Numbered from the stretch's first letter, positions 20,411-29,924 are shown. The stretch: DNA of 64,000 nt from an uncultured Oscillospiraceae bacterium (GCA_900539165.1 UQAZ01000006.1:1-64000); one strand, 5' to 3'. The notes: generated from the letters alone by a model not told the origin. Translations and numbers: made by a program.

Positions 20411-21892
20411 TTACTCCAGTTCTATTTTGAAGCAAAGCGGCATTGAATAATCCGCATTACCGTTTGGCTTGAATTGCATATACCGTTTGTTTCTTTCAAA
20501 CGAGAACTCCTCGCCCGTTGAAACAAGAGTTACACGGCTGACAATAACATCATGGTCAACCTTTTTGAACGCTTTTATTCTTACAGGCCTTGACGCATTG
20601 GGTTTCATCCAAAAAGCGTATACCGAACCATTTTTGTATGTAAACCGAAAATCACTGCTCTTGTACGGCTTTGTTTTGTTGTCTTGAAAGAATCCGTCCT
20701 TTGCATTAACCTTGCCCTCGCCAAATATTTCCCAAGCAGTCGTGCCATAAATTCCTTCTCCGTTTTTTCGCAACCATTCTCCAATCGAACGTAGTGTTTT
20801 CACTTCGTCATCTGTTATTGTTCCGTCAGGCTTTGGGCCGACATTAAGAAGCATATTGCCGTTTTTGCTGACAATATCAATAAGATCGGTAACAATATGA
20901 TAAGGAGTTTTGAACTCATTATTTTCAGTATAACCCCACGAATTTTTACCTATAGCCGTGCAAGTTTGCCAATGCTCGGGTGAAATATCGGTGAGCGCTC
21001 CACGCTCAACATCTCGAGTTGCAATACCCGGTGCAAATGCGGTGTGCTTGTAGTTCACCGTGACATCTTTGCCCCACTCCAAAGCACGATTATAATAATA
21101 CGCCGTGAATTTTTTAAGATACGGCTTGAACGCCTTGTTATGAATCCACCAATCAAAATATACAACTAATGGCTTATATTTGTCGATAAACTCACAATTC
21201 CGCACTAACCAATCTTGCAAGAACTCCTCGCTCGGAGCAGTACCCCAAACATCATGGGCCGTTTTAACCATCTGCAACGTTCCGAGTTCTTTGCAGTAAT
21301 GCGCAGGTGCATAAAAATCCGCACAATCAGGGTCGTCAATATCGCTGTCAATCGTTCTGCCCATATTCATAAAAAAGAAATGCTCTGCTCTGTGATTTGA
21401 AGCACAGAAAGTCAAACCCTGCTGTTCGCAAGACGATTTAATCTCAGCAATAACATCTCGTTTTGGACCCATATCAACAGCGTTCCACCTGTTAAACTCG
21501 GTACCGTACATTGCAAATCCGTCGTGATGTTCCGCAACAGGCATAACATATTTTGCTCCGCTTTCCTTAAAGAGGGTCACCCACTCGTCAGCAGAAAAGT
21601 TTTCGCCCTTAAACATCGGTATAAAATCCTTATATCCAAACTCTTTTTGAGTGCCATATGTTTTTATGTGATGGCGATAAGCAGGCTTTGTTTTGTCGTA
21701 CATCTCTCTGCTGTACCATTCGTTTGAATATCCCGGAACGCTGTAAACTCCCCAATGAATGAATATGCCAAACTTTGCATTATTGTACCATTCAGGCGGT
21801 GTATGAGTGCAAAGAGAAGCGTTGTTGTCCTTAAATTTTCCATTTGCAATAACAGAGTCAATTTGAAGTAAATACTCGTTTTTTGTCATCAT
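20411..21892 (-). CDS. GH29 alpha-L-fucosidase
   Basis: A 493-residue glycoside hydrolase family 29 enzyme. Family landmarks include KFGIFIHWGVYSVPGYSNEW near residues 41-60, MPVAEHHDGFAMY, and VVYFDWW near 240, whose aspartate fits the catalytic nucleophile. Further on are GNMLLNVGPKPDG and IGEWLRKNGEGIYGT. No signal peptide is seen, so it should act in the cytoplasm on imported fucosylated sugars. Two tandem ATGs open the frame. The second (21889) is better spaced from AGGAG. The upstream neighbour is an alcohol dehydrogenase, separated by a terminator. Confidence 0.93.
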   Translation of the reverse strand: MMTKNEYLLQIDSVIANGKFKDNNASLCTHTPPEWYNNAKFGIFIHWGVYSVPGYSNEWYSREMYDKTKPAYRHHIKTYGTQKEFGYKDFIPMFKGENFSADEWVTLFKESGAKYVMPVAEHHDGFAMYGTEFNRWNAVDMGPKRDVIAEIKSSCEQQGLTFCASNHRAEHFFFMNMGRTIDSDIDDPDCADFYAPAHYCKELGTLQMVKTAHDVWGTAPSEEFLQDWLVRNCEFIDKYKPLVVYFDWWIHNKAFKPYLKKFTAYYYNRALEWGKDVTVNYKHTAFAPGIATRDVERGALTDISPEHWQTCTAIGKNSWGYTENNEFKTPYHIVTDLIDIVSKNGNMLLNVGPKPDGTITDDEVKTLRSIGEWLRKNGEGIYGTTAWEIFGEGKVNAKDGFFQDNKTKPYKSSDFRFTYKNGSVYAFWMKPNASRPVRIKAFKKVDHDVIVSRVTLVSTGEEFSFERNKRYMQFKPNGNADYSMPLCFKIELE

Positions 21893-21900
21893 TCTCTCCT

Positions 21901-21930
21901 AAAAAAAGCCGTGAAATGAATCACGGCTTT
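21901..21930 (-). terminator. Rho-independent terminator of the alcohol dehydrogenase gene
   Basis: A perfect 10-bp stem (AAAGCCGTGA and TCACGGCTTT) with a six-base loop is followed on the minus strand by seven Ts. The GH29 ribosome binding site follows directly, so the T-run ends just 8 bases before the next start codon. The fucosidase may depend on read-through, or be controlled here. Confidence 0.85.
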
Positions 21931-21944
21931 AAGTTTTTTATTTA

Positions 21945-23156
21945 TTATGCCATAAAGGAGCGAATGATTGCTTCGCATTCCTGAGCGTTCATAATCTTTG
22001 GAACAGGATAAAGCGGGTTACCCTCTTTAAGCGCACGCTTAACGAGTGTAGGCATATCCTCCTCCTTAATCATATCGAACTTTTCAGGGATATTCATAGC
22101 AGCGTTCATTCTGCGTACCTCGGCAATAAATGCCTTACCCTTATCCGCTGTTGACATATCGGCAGTTGTGATACCGATAATATCAGCAAGCTTAGCGAGC
22201 TGCGGATAAGCAGCGTCAGCGTAAAAATCAAGAACATAAGGCAAAATAACTGCGTTAGCAAGACCGTGAGGAGTGCCGTAAAGGCCGCCGAGATTATGCG
22301 CAATAGCGTGAACATAGCCAACATAAGCGTGGGTAAATGCACGACCTGCATAATACGAGCCTTTGAGCATATTTCCTCTTGCCTCTAAATCCTTTCCGTC
22401 GTTATAAACCTTTTCAAGATTTTCATGGATAAGCTTAGTAGCAATTTCTGCTTCTCTGATAGTATCCTTTGTGTTACTGTGACCGATATAAGCCTCAACT
22501 GCGTGAGTGAGAGCATCCATACCTGTTGTCGAAGTGATGTGTGGTGGCAGACCTACGGTAAGTTCCGGGTCAAGCACAGCATACTTAGGACGAATACAAG
22601 TATCGTTGATTGCATTCTTCTCATGAGTTTCGGGATCGGTTACGACAGCAGCAACTGTTGTTTCTGAGCCTGTACCTGCTGTTGTTGGAACAGCAAAGAA
22701 TGGCGGAAGCTTTTTATGTACTTTAAGCTGTCCACGCATATCACGAACGGATTGATTAGGCTTAACCACTCTTGCACCGGCAGCCTTTGCACAGTCCATT
22801 GCAGAACCGCCGCCGAAAGCGATAATACCCTGACATCCGTTTTGATTATACATATCCTTACAATCCTCAATGTTAGGGATAGTCGGATTCGGCTGAACGC
22901 CGTCATAAACGACATACTCAACCCCAACCTCATCGAGCTTTGCAAACATAGGGTCGAGAAGATGAAGATTCATAAGTCCCTTATCGGTAACAACAAGAAC
23001 CTTATCTATACCCTTATTCTTGATAAACTGCGGCAGTCTTAAAACAGAACCGGCACCCTCAAGAAGCTCAGGCTCGGACCAATCCATAAAGCACATAGCA
23101 AACTTAAAGACATTTTGGTAAATTCTGTACCAAATTTTCTTCAAAGTCCAGAGCAT
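21945..23156 (-). CDS. Iron-containing alcohol dehydrogenase
   Basis: A 403-residue group III dehydrogenase. It has the NAD(P)-binding GGGSAMDCAK motif, PTTAGTGSE, and the metal ligands in GMDALTHAVEAY and GYVHAIAHNLGGLYGTPHG (Asp plus three His). An extra hydrophobic N-terminal stretch of about 20 residues precedes the usual start. Candidates include butanol/1,3-propanediol dehydrogenase and lactaldehyde reductase. The nearby fucosidase makes the last tempting, but the substrate cannot be read from sequence. A strong AAGGAGG precedes the ATG. Confidence 0.92.
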   Translation of the reverse strand: MLWTLKKIWYRIYQNVFKFAMCFMDWSEPELLEGAGSVLRLPQFIKNKGIDKVLVVTDKGLMNLHLLDPMFAKLDEVGVEYVVYDGVQPNPTIPNIEDCKDMYNQNGCQGIIAFGGGSAMDCAKAAGARVVKPNQSVRDMRGQLKVHKKLPPFFAVPTTAGTGSETTVAAVVTDPETHEKNAINDTCIRPKYAVLDPELTVGLPPHITSTTGMDALTHAVEAYIGHSNTKDTIREAEIATKLIHENLEKVYNDGKDLEARGNMLKGSYYAGRAFTHAYVGYVHAIAHNLGGLYGTPHGLANAVILPYVLDFYADAAYPQLAKLADIIGITTADMSTADKGKAFIAEVRRMNAAMNIPEKFDMIKEEDMPTLVKRALKEGNPLYPVPKIMNAQECEAIIRSFMA

Positions 23157-23188
23157 TCCATTACCTCCTTTTTAATTTATTCATATCT

Positions 23189-23217
23189 ATTTTAACTAAT
23201 TTTACCGTACAATGCAA
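23189..23217 (-). promoter_or_regulatory. Promoter for the alcohol dehydrogenase gene
   Basis: Minus-strand TTGCAT (23212-23217) and TAAAAT (23189-23194) are 17 bases apart, about 33 bases ahead of the start codon. Confidence 0.55.
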
Positions 23218-23268
23218 GCATAAACTAAAAATATATTAGACAATTATACAAATCATTTTTCGGCATTA

Positions 23269-23298
23269 TTGACAAAGGCAACAAACGCTTGATATAAT
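23269..23298 (+). promoter_or_regulatory. Promoter for the AlkD-like gene
   Basis: A perfect TTGACA (23269-23274) and a perfect TATAAT (23293-23298) with an 18-base spacer lie 15 bases ahead of the ATG at 23314. Confidence 0.75.
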
Positions 23299-23313
23299 CA
23301 AATAGGTGATTAT

Positions 23314-23991
23314 ATGACACAGATTCAAAAAAGACTGTTTGAAATTCAAGACGAGGGTTATGCAAATTTTCATTCAAAATTAGTCCCTACCGTAAACAGG
23401 CAAAAGATTATAGGCGTGAGAGTTCCCGATTGTCGCAAACTCGCAAAAGAAGTGAAAAACAGCGACGAGGTAGGTAAATTTTTAACATCTCTGCCACACG
23501 AATATTATGACGAGGATATTTTGCACGCTTTGCTCTTATCGCAAATAAACGACATTAACGAATGTATAAAAGCCGTTGATGATTTTCTTCCATTTATTGA
23601 CAACTGGGCGGTCTGCGATATTCTCACGCCAAAAATTTTCAAGAAGTACCCCGAACTTGTGCTGACAAAAATCAAAGAATGGTCAAACAGCAAAGAGACC
23701 TATACCTGTCGCTTTGGGCTTAAAATACTGATGACATACTTTCTTGACGAAAACTTCAAGGCAAAATATTTAGAAATCCCCGCCCGAATAAAGAGCGAGG
23801 AATATTATGTCAATATGATGATTGCGTGGTTTTTCGCAACAGCGCTTGCAAAGCAATGGAACGACACCGTCAAATATTTTCAGTCACCCGTTTTAGATAA
23901 ATGGACTCACAATAAAGCAATCCAAAAGGCACGGGAAAGCTATCGCATAACCCCCGAGCAAAAGGAATACCTTAAAACGCTGAAAATATAA
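23314..23991 (+). CDS. AlkD-like DNA alkylation repair protein
   Basis: A 225-residue all-helical HEAT-like repeat protein of the DNA alkylation repair family. Landmarks are GVRVPDCRKLAKE, the central EYYDEDILHALLLSQI and FIDNWAVCDIL, where W and D match the DNA-contacting pocket of AlkD, then the NMMIAWFFATALAKQWN segment. Such proteins excise bulky or cationic alkylated bases. It is monocistronic and converges on the YbaK-like gene with no gap. Confidence 0.88.
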   Translation: MTQIQKRLFEIQDEGYANFHSKLVPTVNRQKIIGVRVPDCRKLAKEVKNSDEVGKFLTSLPHEYYDEDILHALLLSQINDINECIKAVDDFLPFIDNWAVCDILTPKIFKKYPELVLTKIKEWSNSKETYTCRFGLKILMTYFLDENFKAKYLEIPARIKSEEYYVNMMIAWFFATALAKQWNDTVKYFQSPVLDKWTHNKAIQKARESYRITPEQKEYLKTLKI

Positions 23992-24552
23992 TCATCCGTT
24001 ATTCTCTTCATCATAGTCCGGCATTTCGACTATAATCGGCTTATGATTGGCAGCAGGCAAAAACTTCTCGATTATATCCTTTGTCATAAACTTTAGGCTT
24101 GAGGTGCAAACGCACGGATGACAGCCGAGGGTTTCGCTTTCTATTACAGGGCGGTCGATAACAAGTTGAACTCTGTTGTTTTTATCATTCATCAGTCCCA
24201 TAACCGAAACTGCGCCCGGCTTAATATCAAGAAATTCAAGCATAAAATCGGGAGTTGCAAAGGAAAGTCGTGAACAACCGAGTTGCTTTGTAATATCCTT
24301 AGTCTTAAACGGCTTATCGCCCGGCATCATCAATAAATAGAAATCCGTTTTTTGACGATTGCAGAGAAAAAGATTTTTGCAAATTATCGTACCCAAAACG
24401 CTGTCGATTTCGTTGCATTTTTCCATTGTGTTTGCTTCCTCGTGGTCGGTACGAAAATAATCTATACCAAGCTCGTCGAGAAAGTCATAAACTCTTATTT
24501 CTCTATCCTCTCTGCCGCTGACATCGGCAGGTCTGCCCTTTTGTAGTTCCAT
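23992..24552 (-). CDS. YbaK/ProX-type aminoacyl-tRNA deacylase
   Basis: A 186-residue member of the YbaK/EbsC/prolyl-tRNA editing family. These act in trans to hydrolyse mischarged tRNA (for example Ala-tRNAPro). Typical features are the early YFRTDHEEANTME segment, NLFLCNRQKTDFYLLMMPGD, the CSRLSFATPDFMLEFLDIKPGAVS region (read in two parts) and the closing HPCVCTSSL motif. The ATG at 24552 is chosen over an upstream TTG/ATT frame extension because TAGGAGA sits 6 bases before it. Confidence 0.88.
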   Translation of the reverse strand: MELQKGRPADVSGREDREIRVYDFLDELGIDYFRTDHEEANTMEKCNEIDSVLGTIICKNLFLCNRQKTDFYLLMMPGDKPFKTKDITKQLGCSRLSFATPDFMLEFLDIKPGAVSVMGLMNDKNNRVQLVIDRPVIESETLGCHPCVCTSSLKFMTKDIIEKFLPAANHKPIIVEMPDYDEENNG

Positions 24553-24616
24553 ATCAATTCTCCTAAAATTTATAATCACAGTTTATCACAAGTCACGAAA
24601 AAAGTCCATATTACGC

Positions 24617-24654
24617 AAAAAGCTAACCGCAATATTTTTCTTGCAGTTAGCTTT
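24617..24654 (-). terminator. Terminator of the pfl operon
   Basis: On the minus strand a 12-bp stem (AAAGCTAACTGC with GCGGTTAGCTTT, one wobble) is followed by a short T-run. It lies just after the stop of the Crp/Fnr gene. Confidence 0.75.
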
Positions 24655-24658
24655 AATT

Positions 24659-25384
24659 TTATTTACTGTTTACAAACTCGTTCAGCGCATGATAATCAAG
24701 TATCCTTATACCGCTTTTTGAAACACGCTCGATATAGCCCTGTTCAATCAAAGCAGACAGCTTACGGCTGACGGTTTCCGGACGAAGTGCAACACTCGCC
24801 GCAATATCGTCAAGTCTGAGATTAATGACGCCGTTATGGTCCTGTCTGTCTCTGTAAAGCAAAAATTTTGCAATCTTTGCCTCCGGGTCGGATATTGACA
24901 TAATCAAATTTCGCTCGTTTGCGTCATGAAGCTTTCTTGAAAGCATACTTATTACATTTTTTGCAAGCGCCGCATCCTCCACCGCAAGCTCAACATCCTT
25001 ACGATATATCTTCCATATATGCGTATCGGTTAAACAAACGGCATTATAAGGATAAACGCTGTTATCAAGAAAGATTCCTTCCCAAATAGTATCGTTACTC
25101 GAGAAAATACCGATAATTTTCTCTCTACCGTCGGAGTCGGTGATTGTAAGCTTAATCTTACCTTTTCTTACAATAGTGACTGCGTCGACAGAATCGCCCT
25201 CATGAAATATATATGCATCCTTTTTGAACTTTTTGTACTCCGCCTTTAACATAAGTGCATTTTGAAATTCCATAGGCAGGTCTTTCAAAAAGGCTATCTG
25301 GTTTACGCACCTGTTATCACAGTCCTTGCACTGATGCTTTTTACTGCAAAAGGGGTCAAACTTTGAATTATTTGCATTACTCAT
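24659..25384 (-). CDS. Crp/Fnr family regulator with an N-terminal cysteine cluster
   Basis: A 241-residue transcription factor with a cyclic-nucleotide-type sensor domain (about residues 40-150) and a winged-helix DNA-binding domain (IAASVALRPETVSRKLSAL, near residues 195-215). The N-terminus carries Cys13, Cys19, Cys22 and Cys26, and Cys117 is at a position similar to Cys122 of E. coli FNR. This suggests a [4Fe-4S] oxygen sensor (inference). It follows pflB by 30 bases, and a perfect FNR consensus box lies ahead of pflB, so it probably controls its own operon. Confidence 0.88.
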   Translation of the reverse strand: MSNANNSKFDPFCSKKHQCKDCDNRCVNQIAFLKDLPMEFQNALMLKAEYKKFKKDAYIFHEGDSVDAVTIVRKGKIKLTITDSDGREKIIGIFSSNDTIWEGIFLDNSVYPYNAVCLTDTHIWKIYRKDVELAVEDAALAKNVISMLSRKLHDANERNLIMSISDPEAKIAKFLLYRDRQDHNGVINLRLDDIAASVALRPETVSRKLSALIEQGYIERVSKSGIRILDYHALNEFVNSK

Positions 25385-25414
25385 AACGACACCTTTGAAA
25401 AATGAAGTTGTAAG

Positions 25415-27658
25415 TTACAGTCTCTCGTGAGCGTTTCTTGCGATAACATCAAGCTGTTGCTCTCTTGTAAGGTCGATGAACTTAACAGCGTAGCCTGATA
25501 CACGAATTGTGAAGTTTGCATACTCAGGCTTCTCAGGATGCTCCATAGCGTCCTTGAGCTTATCAATACCGAATACATTTACATTGAGGTGATGAGCGCC
25601 CTGGTCAAAGTAACCGTCAAGAACATCAACAAGTCTGCACTTTCTCTCGTCATCATCGTGACCGAGTGCATTCGGGCTGATAGTCTGAGTATTTGAAATA
25701 CCGTCAAGAGCATACTCATAAGGCAATTTTGCAACAGAGTTAAGTGATGCAAGAAGGCCATTCTTTTCTGCACCGTAAGCCGGGTTTGCACCGGGTGAGA
25801 ACGGTGTGAATGCCTTTCTTCCGTCAGGAAGAGCGCCTGTTGCCTTACCGTATACAACATTTGATGTAATTGTAAGGATAGATGTGGTAGGCTCAGAATT
25901 ACGATAAGTGTGATGCTTGCCGATCTTATTCATAAATTCTTTAAGAAGCCATACAGCAATCTTGTCTGCACGCTCATCATCGTTACCGTATCTCGGGAAA
26001 TCGCCTTCAGGAACATAGTCAACAGCGAAGCCGTCCTCATCACGAATAACTCTTACCTTTGCATACTTAATAGCGCAAAGTGAGTCAACAACATGTGAGA
26101 AACCTGCGATACCTGTGGCAAATGTTCTTCTTACATTGGTATCGATAAGAGCCATCTCTGCTGCTTCATAATAATACTTATCGTGCATATAGTGGATAAG
26201 GTTGAGGGTGTTTACATAAAGACCTGCAAGCCACTCCATCATAGCGTCAAAGTTCTTCATAACCTCATCGTAATCAAGATAATCCGAGGTAATAGGACAA
26301 AGCGCAGGACCGCACTGCTCATGGGTTTTACCGTCAACGCCGCCGTTGATTGCATATACAAGGCACTTAGCAAGGTTTGCTCTTGCACCGAAGAACTGCA
26401 TTTCCTTACCTGTCTGAGTAGCCGATACACAGCAGCAGATGCTGTAATCATCGCCCCAAACAGGACGCATTACGCAGTCGTTTTCGTACTGAATAGAAGA
26501 TGTTGCAACAGAAATCTTTGCAGCGTACTTCTTAAACGTTTCAGGCAAACGAGAAGAATAAAGAACTGTAAGGTTCGGCTCCGGTGAAGGACCCATATTC
26601 TCGAGAGTGTGGAGGAAACGGAAGTCATTCTTTGTAACGAGTGAACGGCCGTCCATACCGATACCTGCAACCTCAAGAGTAGCCCATACCGGGTCACCTG
26701 AGAAAAGTTCGTTATATGAAGGAATTCTTGCGAACTTAACCATTCTGAACTTCATTGTAAGGTGGTCGATAAGCTCCTGTGCCTCTGCCTCTGTAAGAGT
26801 ACCCTCATCAAGGTCTCTCTGAATATAAATATCAAGGAAGGTTGAAATTCTGCCGACGCTCATTGCAGCACCGTTCTGTGTCTTAATAGCTGCAAGATAG
26901 CCGAAGTAAAGCCACTGAACAGCCTCTTTGGCATTTGTTGCCGGCTTTGAAATATCGAAGCCGTAAATCTTAGCCATTTCCTTCATGCCCTTGAGAGCCT
27001 TGATTTGGTCAGCGATTTCCTCACGAAGACGAACAACATCCTCTGTCATTGAGTTACCGCTTGAATATTCCTTATCTTCCTCTTTCTTTTTGATAAGGTA
27101 GTCGATACCGTAAAGAGCTACTCTACGATAGTCGCCGACGATTCTTCCTCTGCCGTATGTATCAGGAAGACCTGTAATAATATGAGTGTGACGAGCGCGT
27201 CTCATCTCAGGAGTGTAAGCGTCAAATACAGCCTGATTGTGAGTCTTGTGATACTCGTTGAAAATCTTGTCGTATTTTTCGTTTACCTTAAAGCCGTATG
27301 TTTCTGCTGCCTGCTGCGCCATCTTAATGCCGCCGTATGGCATAAATGCTCTCTTGAGAGGCTTGTCCGTCTGAAGACCTACAACAGTCTCGAGATCCTT
27401 CATTGACTCGTCAATGTAGCCCGGACCGTATGCAGTAAGACCTGATACGATTTCGGTTTCACACTCGAGAACGCCGCCGTTTGCACGCTCTTCCTTTTGA
27501 AGCTCCTGAAGTCTGCCCCAAAGCTTATTTGTAGCAGGTGTTGCGTCAGCCAAAAAGCTTTCGTCACCCGAATATTCTGTATAGTTGTTTTGAATGAAAT
27601 CTCTTACATTGATTTCTTCAGTCCATTTTCTGCCCTTAAAATTTCTCCATGCTTCCAT
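25415..27658 (-). CDS. pflB: Pyruvate formate-lyase
   Basis: A 747-residue glycyl-radical enzyme turning pyruvate and CoA into acetyl-CoA and formate. The active-site cysteines are in [16 protein letters not shown] near residue 409. The glycyl radical site RVSGYAV lies near residue 722. [12 protein letters not shown] is the usual continuation. The cysteine motif has three cysteines in a row where most PFLs have two. It has its own FNR-type promoter in the gap after pflA and is followed by the Crp/Fnr gene. Confidence 0.97.
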   Translation of the reverse strand: MEAWRNFKGRKWTEEINVRDFIQNNYTEYSGDESFLADATPATNKLWGRLQELQKEERANGGVLECETEIVSGLTAYGPGYIDESMKDLETVVGLQTDKPLKRAFMPYGGIKMAQQAAETYGFKVNEKYDKIFNEYHKTHNQAVFDAYTPEMRRARHTHIITGLPDTYGRGRIVGDYRRVALYGIDYLIKKKEEDKEYSSGNSMTEDVVRLREEIADQIKALKGMKEMAKIYGFDISKPATNAKEAVQWLYFGYLAAIKTQNGAAMSVGRISTFLDIYIQRDLDEGTLTEAEAQELIDHLTMKFRMVKFARIPSYNELFSGDPVWATLEVAGIGMDGRSLVTKNDFRFLHTLENMGPSPEPNLTVLYSSRLPETFKKYAAKISVATSSIQYENDCVMRPVWGDDYSICCCVSATQTGKEMQFFGARANLAKCLVYAINGGVDGKTHEQCGPALCPITSDYLDYDEVMKNFDAMMEWLAGLYVNTLNLIHYMHDKYYYEAAEMALIDTNVRRTFATGIAGFSHVVDSLCAIKYAKVRVIRDEDGFAVDYVPEGDFPRYGNDDERADKIAVWLLKEFMNKIGKHHTYRNSEPTTSILTITSNVVYGKATGALPDGRKAFTPFSPGANPAYGAEKNGLLASLNSVAKLPYEYALDGISNTQTISPNALGHDDDERKCRLVDVLDGYFDQGAHHLNVNVFGIDKLKDAMEHPEKPEYANFTIRVSGYAVKFIDLTREQQLDVIARNAHERL

Positions 27659-27686
27659 GTAACATTTTTCCTTTCGATAATTGTTT

Positions 27687-27707
27687 TGTTAATGTCATCA
27701 ATTAACA
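27687..27707. promoter_or_regulatory. Inverted repeat in the pflB leader
   Basis: TGTTAAT and ATTAACA form a 7-bp inverted repeat with a 7-base spacer, located just downstream of the predicted pflB transcription start. It could be a repressor site (for example Rex- or ArcA-like) or a leader hairpin. The regulator is not identifiable. Confidence 0.4.
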
Positions 27708-27708
27708 T

Positions 27709-27756
27709 CACAGCTATTTTAACATTAAAGATTCAAATCACCTTGATTGAAATCAA
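27709..27756 (-). promoter_or_regulatory. FNR box and class II promoter for pflB
   Basis: TTGAT-N4-ATCAA, a perfect match to the FNR consensus, lies at 27743-27756. On the minus strand a TAAAAT -10 follows at 27716-27721, with no good -35. The box centre is about 41 bases upstream of the predicted start (near 27709), the exact spacing of FNR class II activation. This promoter lies between pflA and pflB, so pflB and the regulator gene can be induced without pflA. Confidence 0.75.
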
Positions 27757-27763
27757 GTTACAG

Positions 27764-28492
27764 CTATTTTTGCAAAATTTTTTGTGCATTTTCGAGGCGT
27801 TCCCTGCTCGGCGGCTTAATACCGTCAAGTTGATACGATATTCCCAGTTCCTGCCACTTATAAATTCCAAGCTCGTGATAAGGCAAAACATCCACACGCT
27901 CAACATTTGAAAGGGTATCAATAAACGCTTTTGTTTTATACAAATACTCGTCTATATCGGTAATTGTCGGAACAAGTACATGTCTTATCCAAATAGGTTT
28001 TTTAATGTCCGAAAGATAGGTCAGCATATCCAAAATATTTTCATTCGGTCTGCCCGTAAGCTTTTTATGCTCAACAGGGTCAATATGCTTAATATCCACC
28101 AAAAGCAAGTCGGTATATTCCATAAGCTCATTAAATTTTGAAAAGAAAGGCTCTTCTCTCGTAAAGGGTTGTCCCGAAGTGTCTATACAAGTGTTAATTC
28201 CTTCTTTTTTTGCAAGCTTAAAGAATTCAAGCAAAAAGTCAATCTGTGCCAGAGGCTCGCCTCCGCTGACAGTTATACCACCGTCCTGTTTCCAATAAGT
28301 TTTGTATTTTTTTGCAAATTCGATAAGCTCCTGCGGAGTTCTTTTATCGTTTGATTTGTTTATATCCCAGGTGTCAACATTATGACAATATTTGCACCTC
28401 ATCGGGCAACCCTGCAAAAACACAACAAACCTGATTCCCGGTCCGTCTACCGAACCGAAAGTTTCTATCGAATGTATTACACCTTTAGTCAT
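27764..28492 (-). CDS. pflA: Pyruvate formate-lyase activating enzyme
   Basis: A 242-residue radical SAM enzyme that installs the glycyl radical on PflB. The iron-sulfur motif is C29-x3-C33-x2-C36 (GCPMRCKYCHN). GGITVSGGEPL follows as the SAM-binding segment. Length is standard. It lies upstream of pflB in the same direction, separated by 105 bases that hold the FNR-type promoter. This order (activase first) is the reverse of that in E. coli. Confidence 0.96.
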   Translation of the reverse strand: MTKGVIHSIETFGSVDGPGIRFVVFLQGCPMRCKYCHNVDTWDINKSNDKRTPQELIEFAKKYKTYWKQDGGITVSGGEPLAQIDFLLEFFKLAKKEGINTCIDTSGQPFTREEPFFSKFNELMEYTDLLLVDIKHIDPVEHKKLTGRPNENILDMLTYLSDIKKPIWIRHVLVPTITDIDEYLYKTKAFIDTLSNVERVDVLPYHELGIYKWQELGISYQLDGIKPPSRERLENAQKILQK

Positions 28493-28563
28493 AAAATCTC
28501 CTCAAATTTTCGTTTCAAATAATTTCTGCTTTCAAGCGTTAAATATACAAAATCTGATAAAGT

Positions 28564-28601
28564 AAAAGGAACCGTAGTTTTTCGGCTGAACAGTTCCTTT
28601 T
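28564..28601 (-). terminator. Terminator after the CMK-like gene
   Basis: AAAAGGAAC (28564-28572) pairs with GTTCCTTTT (28593-28601). On the minus strand the stem ends in TTTT, 19 bases after the stop of the gene at 28620. Confidence 0.75.
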
Positions 28602-28619
28602 GCAAGTGAGAATAATCCG

Positions 28620-29228
28620 TTAATCCAAAGATTTAACATAATTGCAAATCATATCGCAAATTCTCTGCTTGCTCATCTTAGAAGTCGAAAAGCACATAGC
28701 ATAATTTTCTGCTCTGCCCCATTTACCGTCACCGAGATAGTTATAATAGGAAGCTCTTTCCCTATCCTTACGCTCAATAATTCTGCGTGCGCCCTTTGAA
28801 TCCTGCGATTCACCACTTTCGATATGGCGCTTAATTCTGTCCTCAATATCAGCCCCGATAAATACCGAAACCAAATTAATATCCTCACGCTCTTCAAGGA
28901 TTTTATCTGCTCTTCTGCCGACTATTACGCACGAGCCTTCATCGGCAGCCTTTTCGATAACCTTACGCTGAGCCTCAATAACCTTGCCGCTGTTGACAGC
29001 ATTATCAATAGCGTACGGGTCCATCATTATGGAGAACAAGAACGACCTTGTAGGTTGTTCGTCGAACATTTCGTAAACGCCCTCGTCGATACCAAGCTCC
29101 TTCGACTTGGCTCTGAGCAAAACATCGTCATAATAATGCACGCCCAAGCGTTCTGCAAGCATTTTTCCGATTTCTCTTCCACCCGAACAAAACTCTCTGC
29201 CAAGAGCTATAACAAAATTCTTTGCCAT
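28620..29228 (-). CDS. Cytidylate kinase-like family protein
   Basis: A 202-residue P-loop-type kinase of the cytidylate-kinase-like group common in Clostridia. The N-terminus FVIALGREFCSGGREIGKML carries a modified phosphate loop (REFCSGGREIG instead of GxxGxGK). CVIVGRRADKIL and the RIIERKDRERASYY lid-like segment follow. True cytidylate kinases are a different, larger type, so the substrate is uncertain. It lies 11 bases downstream of the LOG-family gene, in one transcript. Confidence 0.8.
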   Translation of the reverse strand: MAKNFVIALGREFCSGGREIGKMLAERLGVHYYDDVLLRAKSKELGIDEGVYEMFDEQPTRSFLFSIMMDPYAIDNAVNSGKVIEAQRKVIEKAADEGSCVIVGRRADKILEEREDINLVSVFIGADIEDRIKRHIESGESQDSKGARRIIERKDRERASYYNYLGDGKWGRAENYAMCFSTSKMSKQRICDMICNYVKSLD

Positions 29229-29239
29229 AAAAGCACCTC

Positions 29240-29821
29240 CTATTTCAAATCGTGGACAGACATACCGTCCATATCATCATTTTCTATGTAGTCAATCATT
29301 TTATCAAATTCGTTTTCGTCGAACACACGATAGAGTTTTTCGCAATTCGGCTTAACGAATTCGGTTTCTATCGAATACTTGAGTGTTCCGACCAGCAAAT
29401 CATAGTAGCCGTCTATATTATAAATGGCAATCGGCTTACGATGCTGACCGAGTTGTTTAAGAGTAAGCACCTCAAAAAGTTCCTCGAAAGTGCCGCAACC
29501 GCCGGGAGTGATAATAAATGCGTCTGCCAAATCCTCCATAATTGCCTTACGCTCACGCATAGTTTGAGTAACGGTAAGCTCGTCGCAATTCCAATTAACA
29601 AACTCGTTCAAGTCGTTTTTGAAAAATTCGGGAACAACGCCGTGAATACTGCCGTTGCCTCTCTTAAAACCTCTTGATGCCGCACCCATCTCGCCGGTAC
29701 TGCCCGCACCGAAAACAAGAGAGTGACCGTGTTTTGCAAGATATTCGCCCATATCCTCAACAGGCTTGATATATTTTTCGTCGATGCTCTTACTTGCCGC
29801 ACCGAATACACAAATTTTCAT
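29240..29821 (-). CDS. LOG family protein
   Basis: A 193-residue protein of the LOG/TIGR00730 family, often annotated as nucleoside 5'-monophosphate phosphoribohydrolase, which releases a free base from a nucleotide. Signature motifs are VFGAGSTGEMGAASRG and TPGGCGTFEELFEVLT (the PGGxGTxxE motif with catalytic Glu). MRERKAIM matches the conserved Arg/Glu region. Its physiological substrate in Firmicutes is not settled. It is first in a two-gene operon with the CMK-like gene. Confidence 0.9.
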   Translation of the reverse strand: MKICVFGAASKSIDEKYIKPVEDMGEYLAKHGHSLVFGAGSTGEMGAASRGFKRGNGSIHGVVPEFFKNDLNEFVNWNCDELTVTQTMRERKAIMEDLADAFIITPGGCGTFEELFEVLTLKQLGQHRKPIAIYNIDGYYDLLVGTLKYSIETEFVKPNCEKLYRVFDENEFDKMIDYIENDDMDGMSVHDLK

Positions 29822-29924
29822 AAAACTGCCTCCGTAGGTGTCATTATATATATTAAGATTAGCACGAAATTACCGTCTCGTAAAGTAAAACCGCACAAAA
29901 TTTGTAAAAAGTTAAAAAATAGTA

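Noticed and set aside
26420..26440. Three consecutive cysteines in the PflB active site as a sign of a different glycyl-radical enzyme
   Set aside because: The surrounding motifs, length, the pflA neighbour and the RVSGYAV site all fit true pyruvate formate-lyase; the additional Cys is probably neutral.
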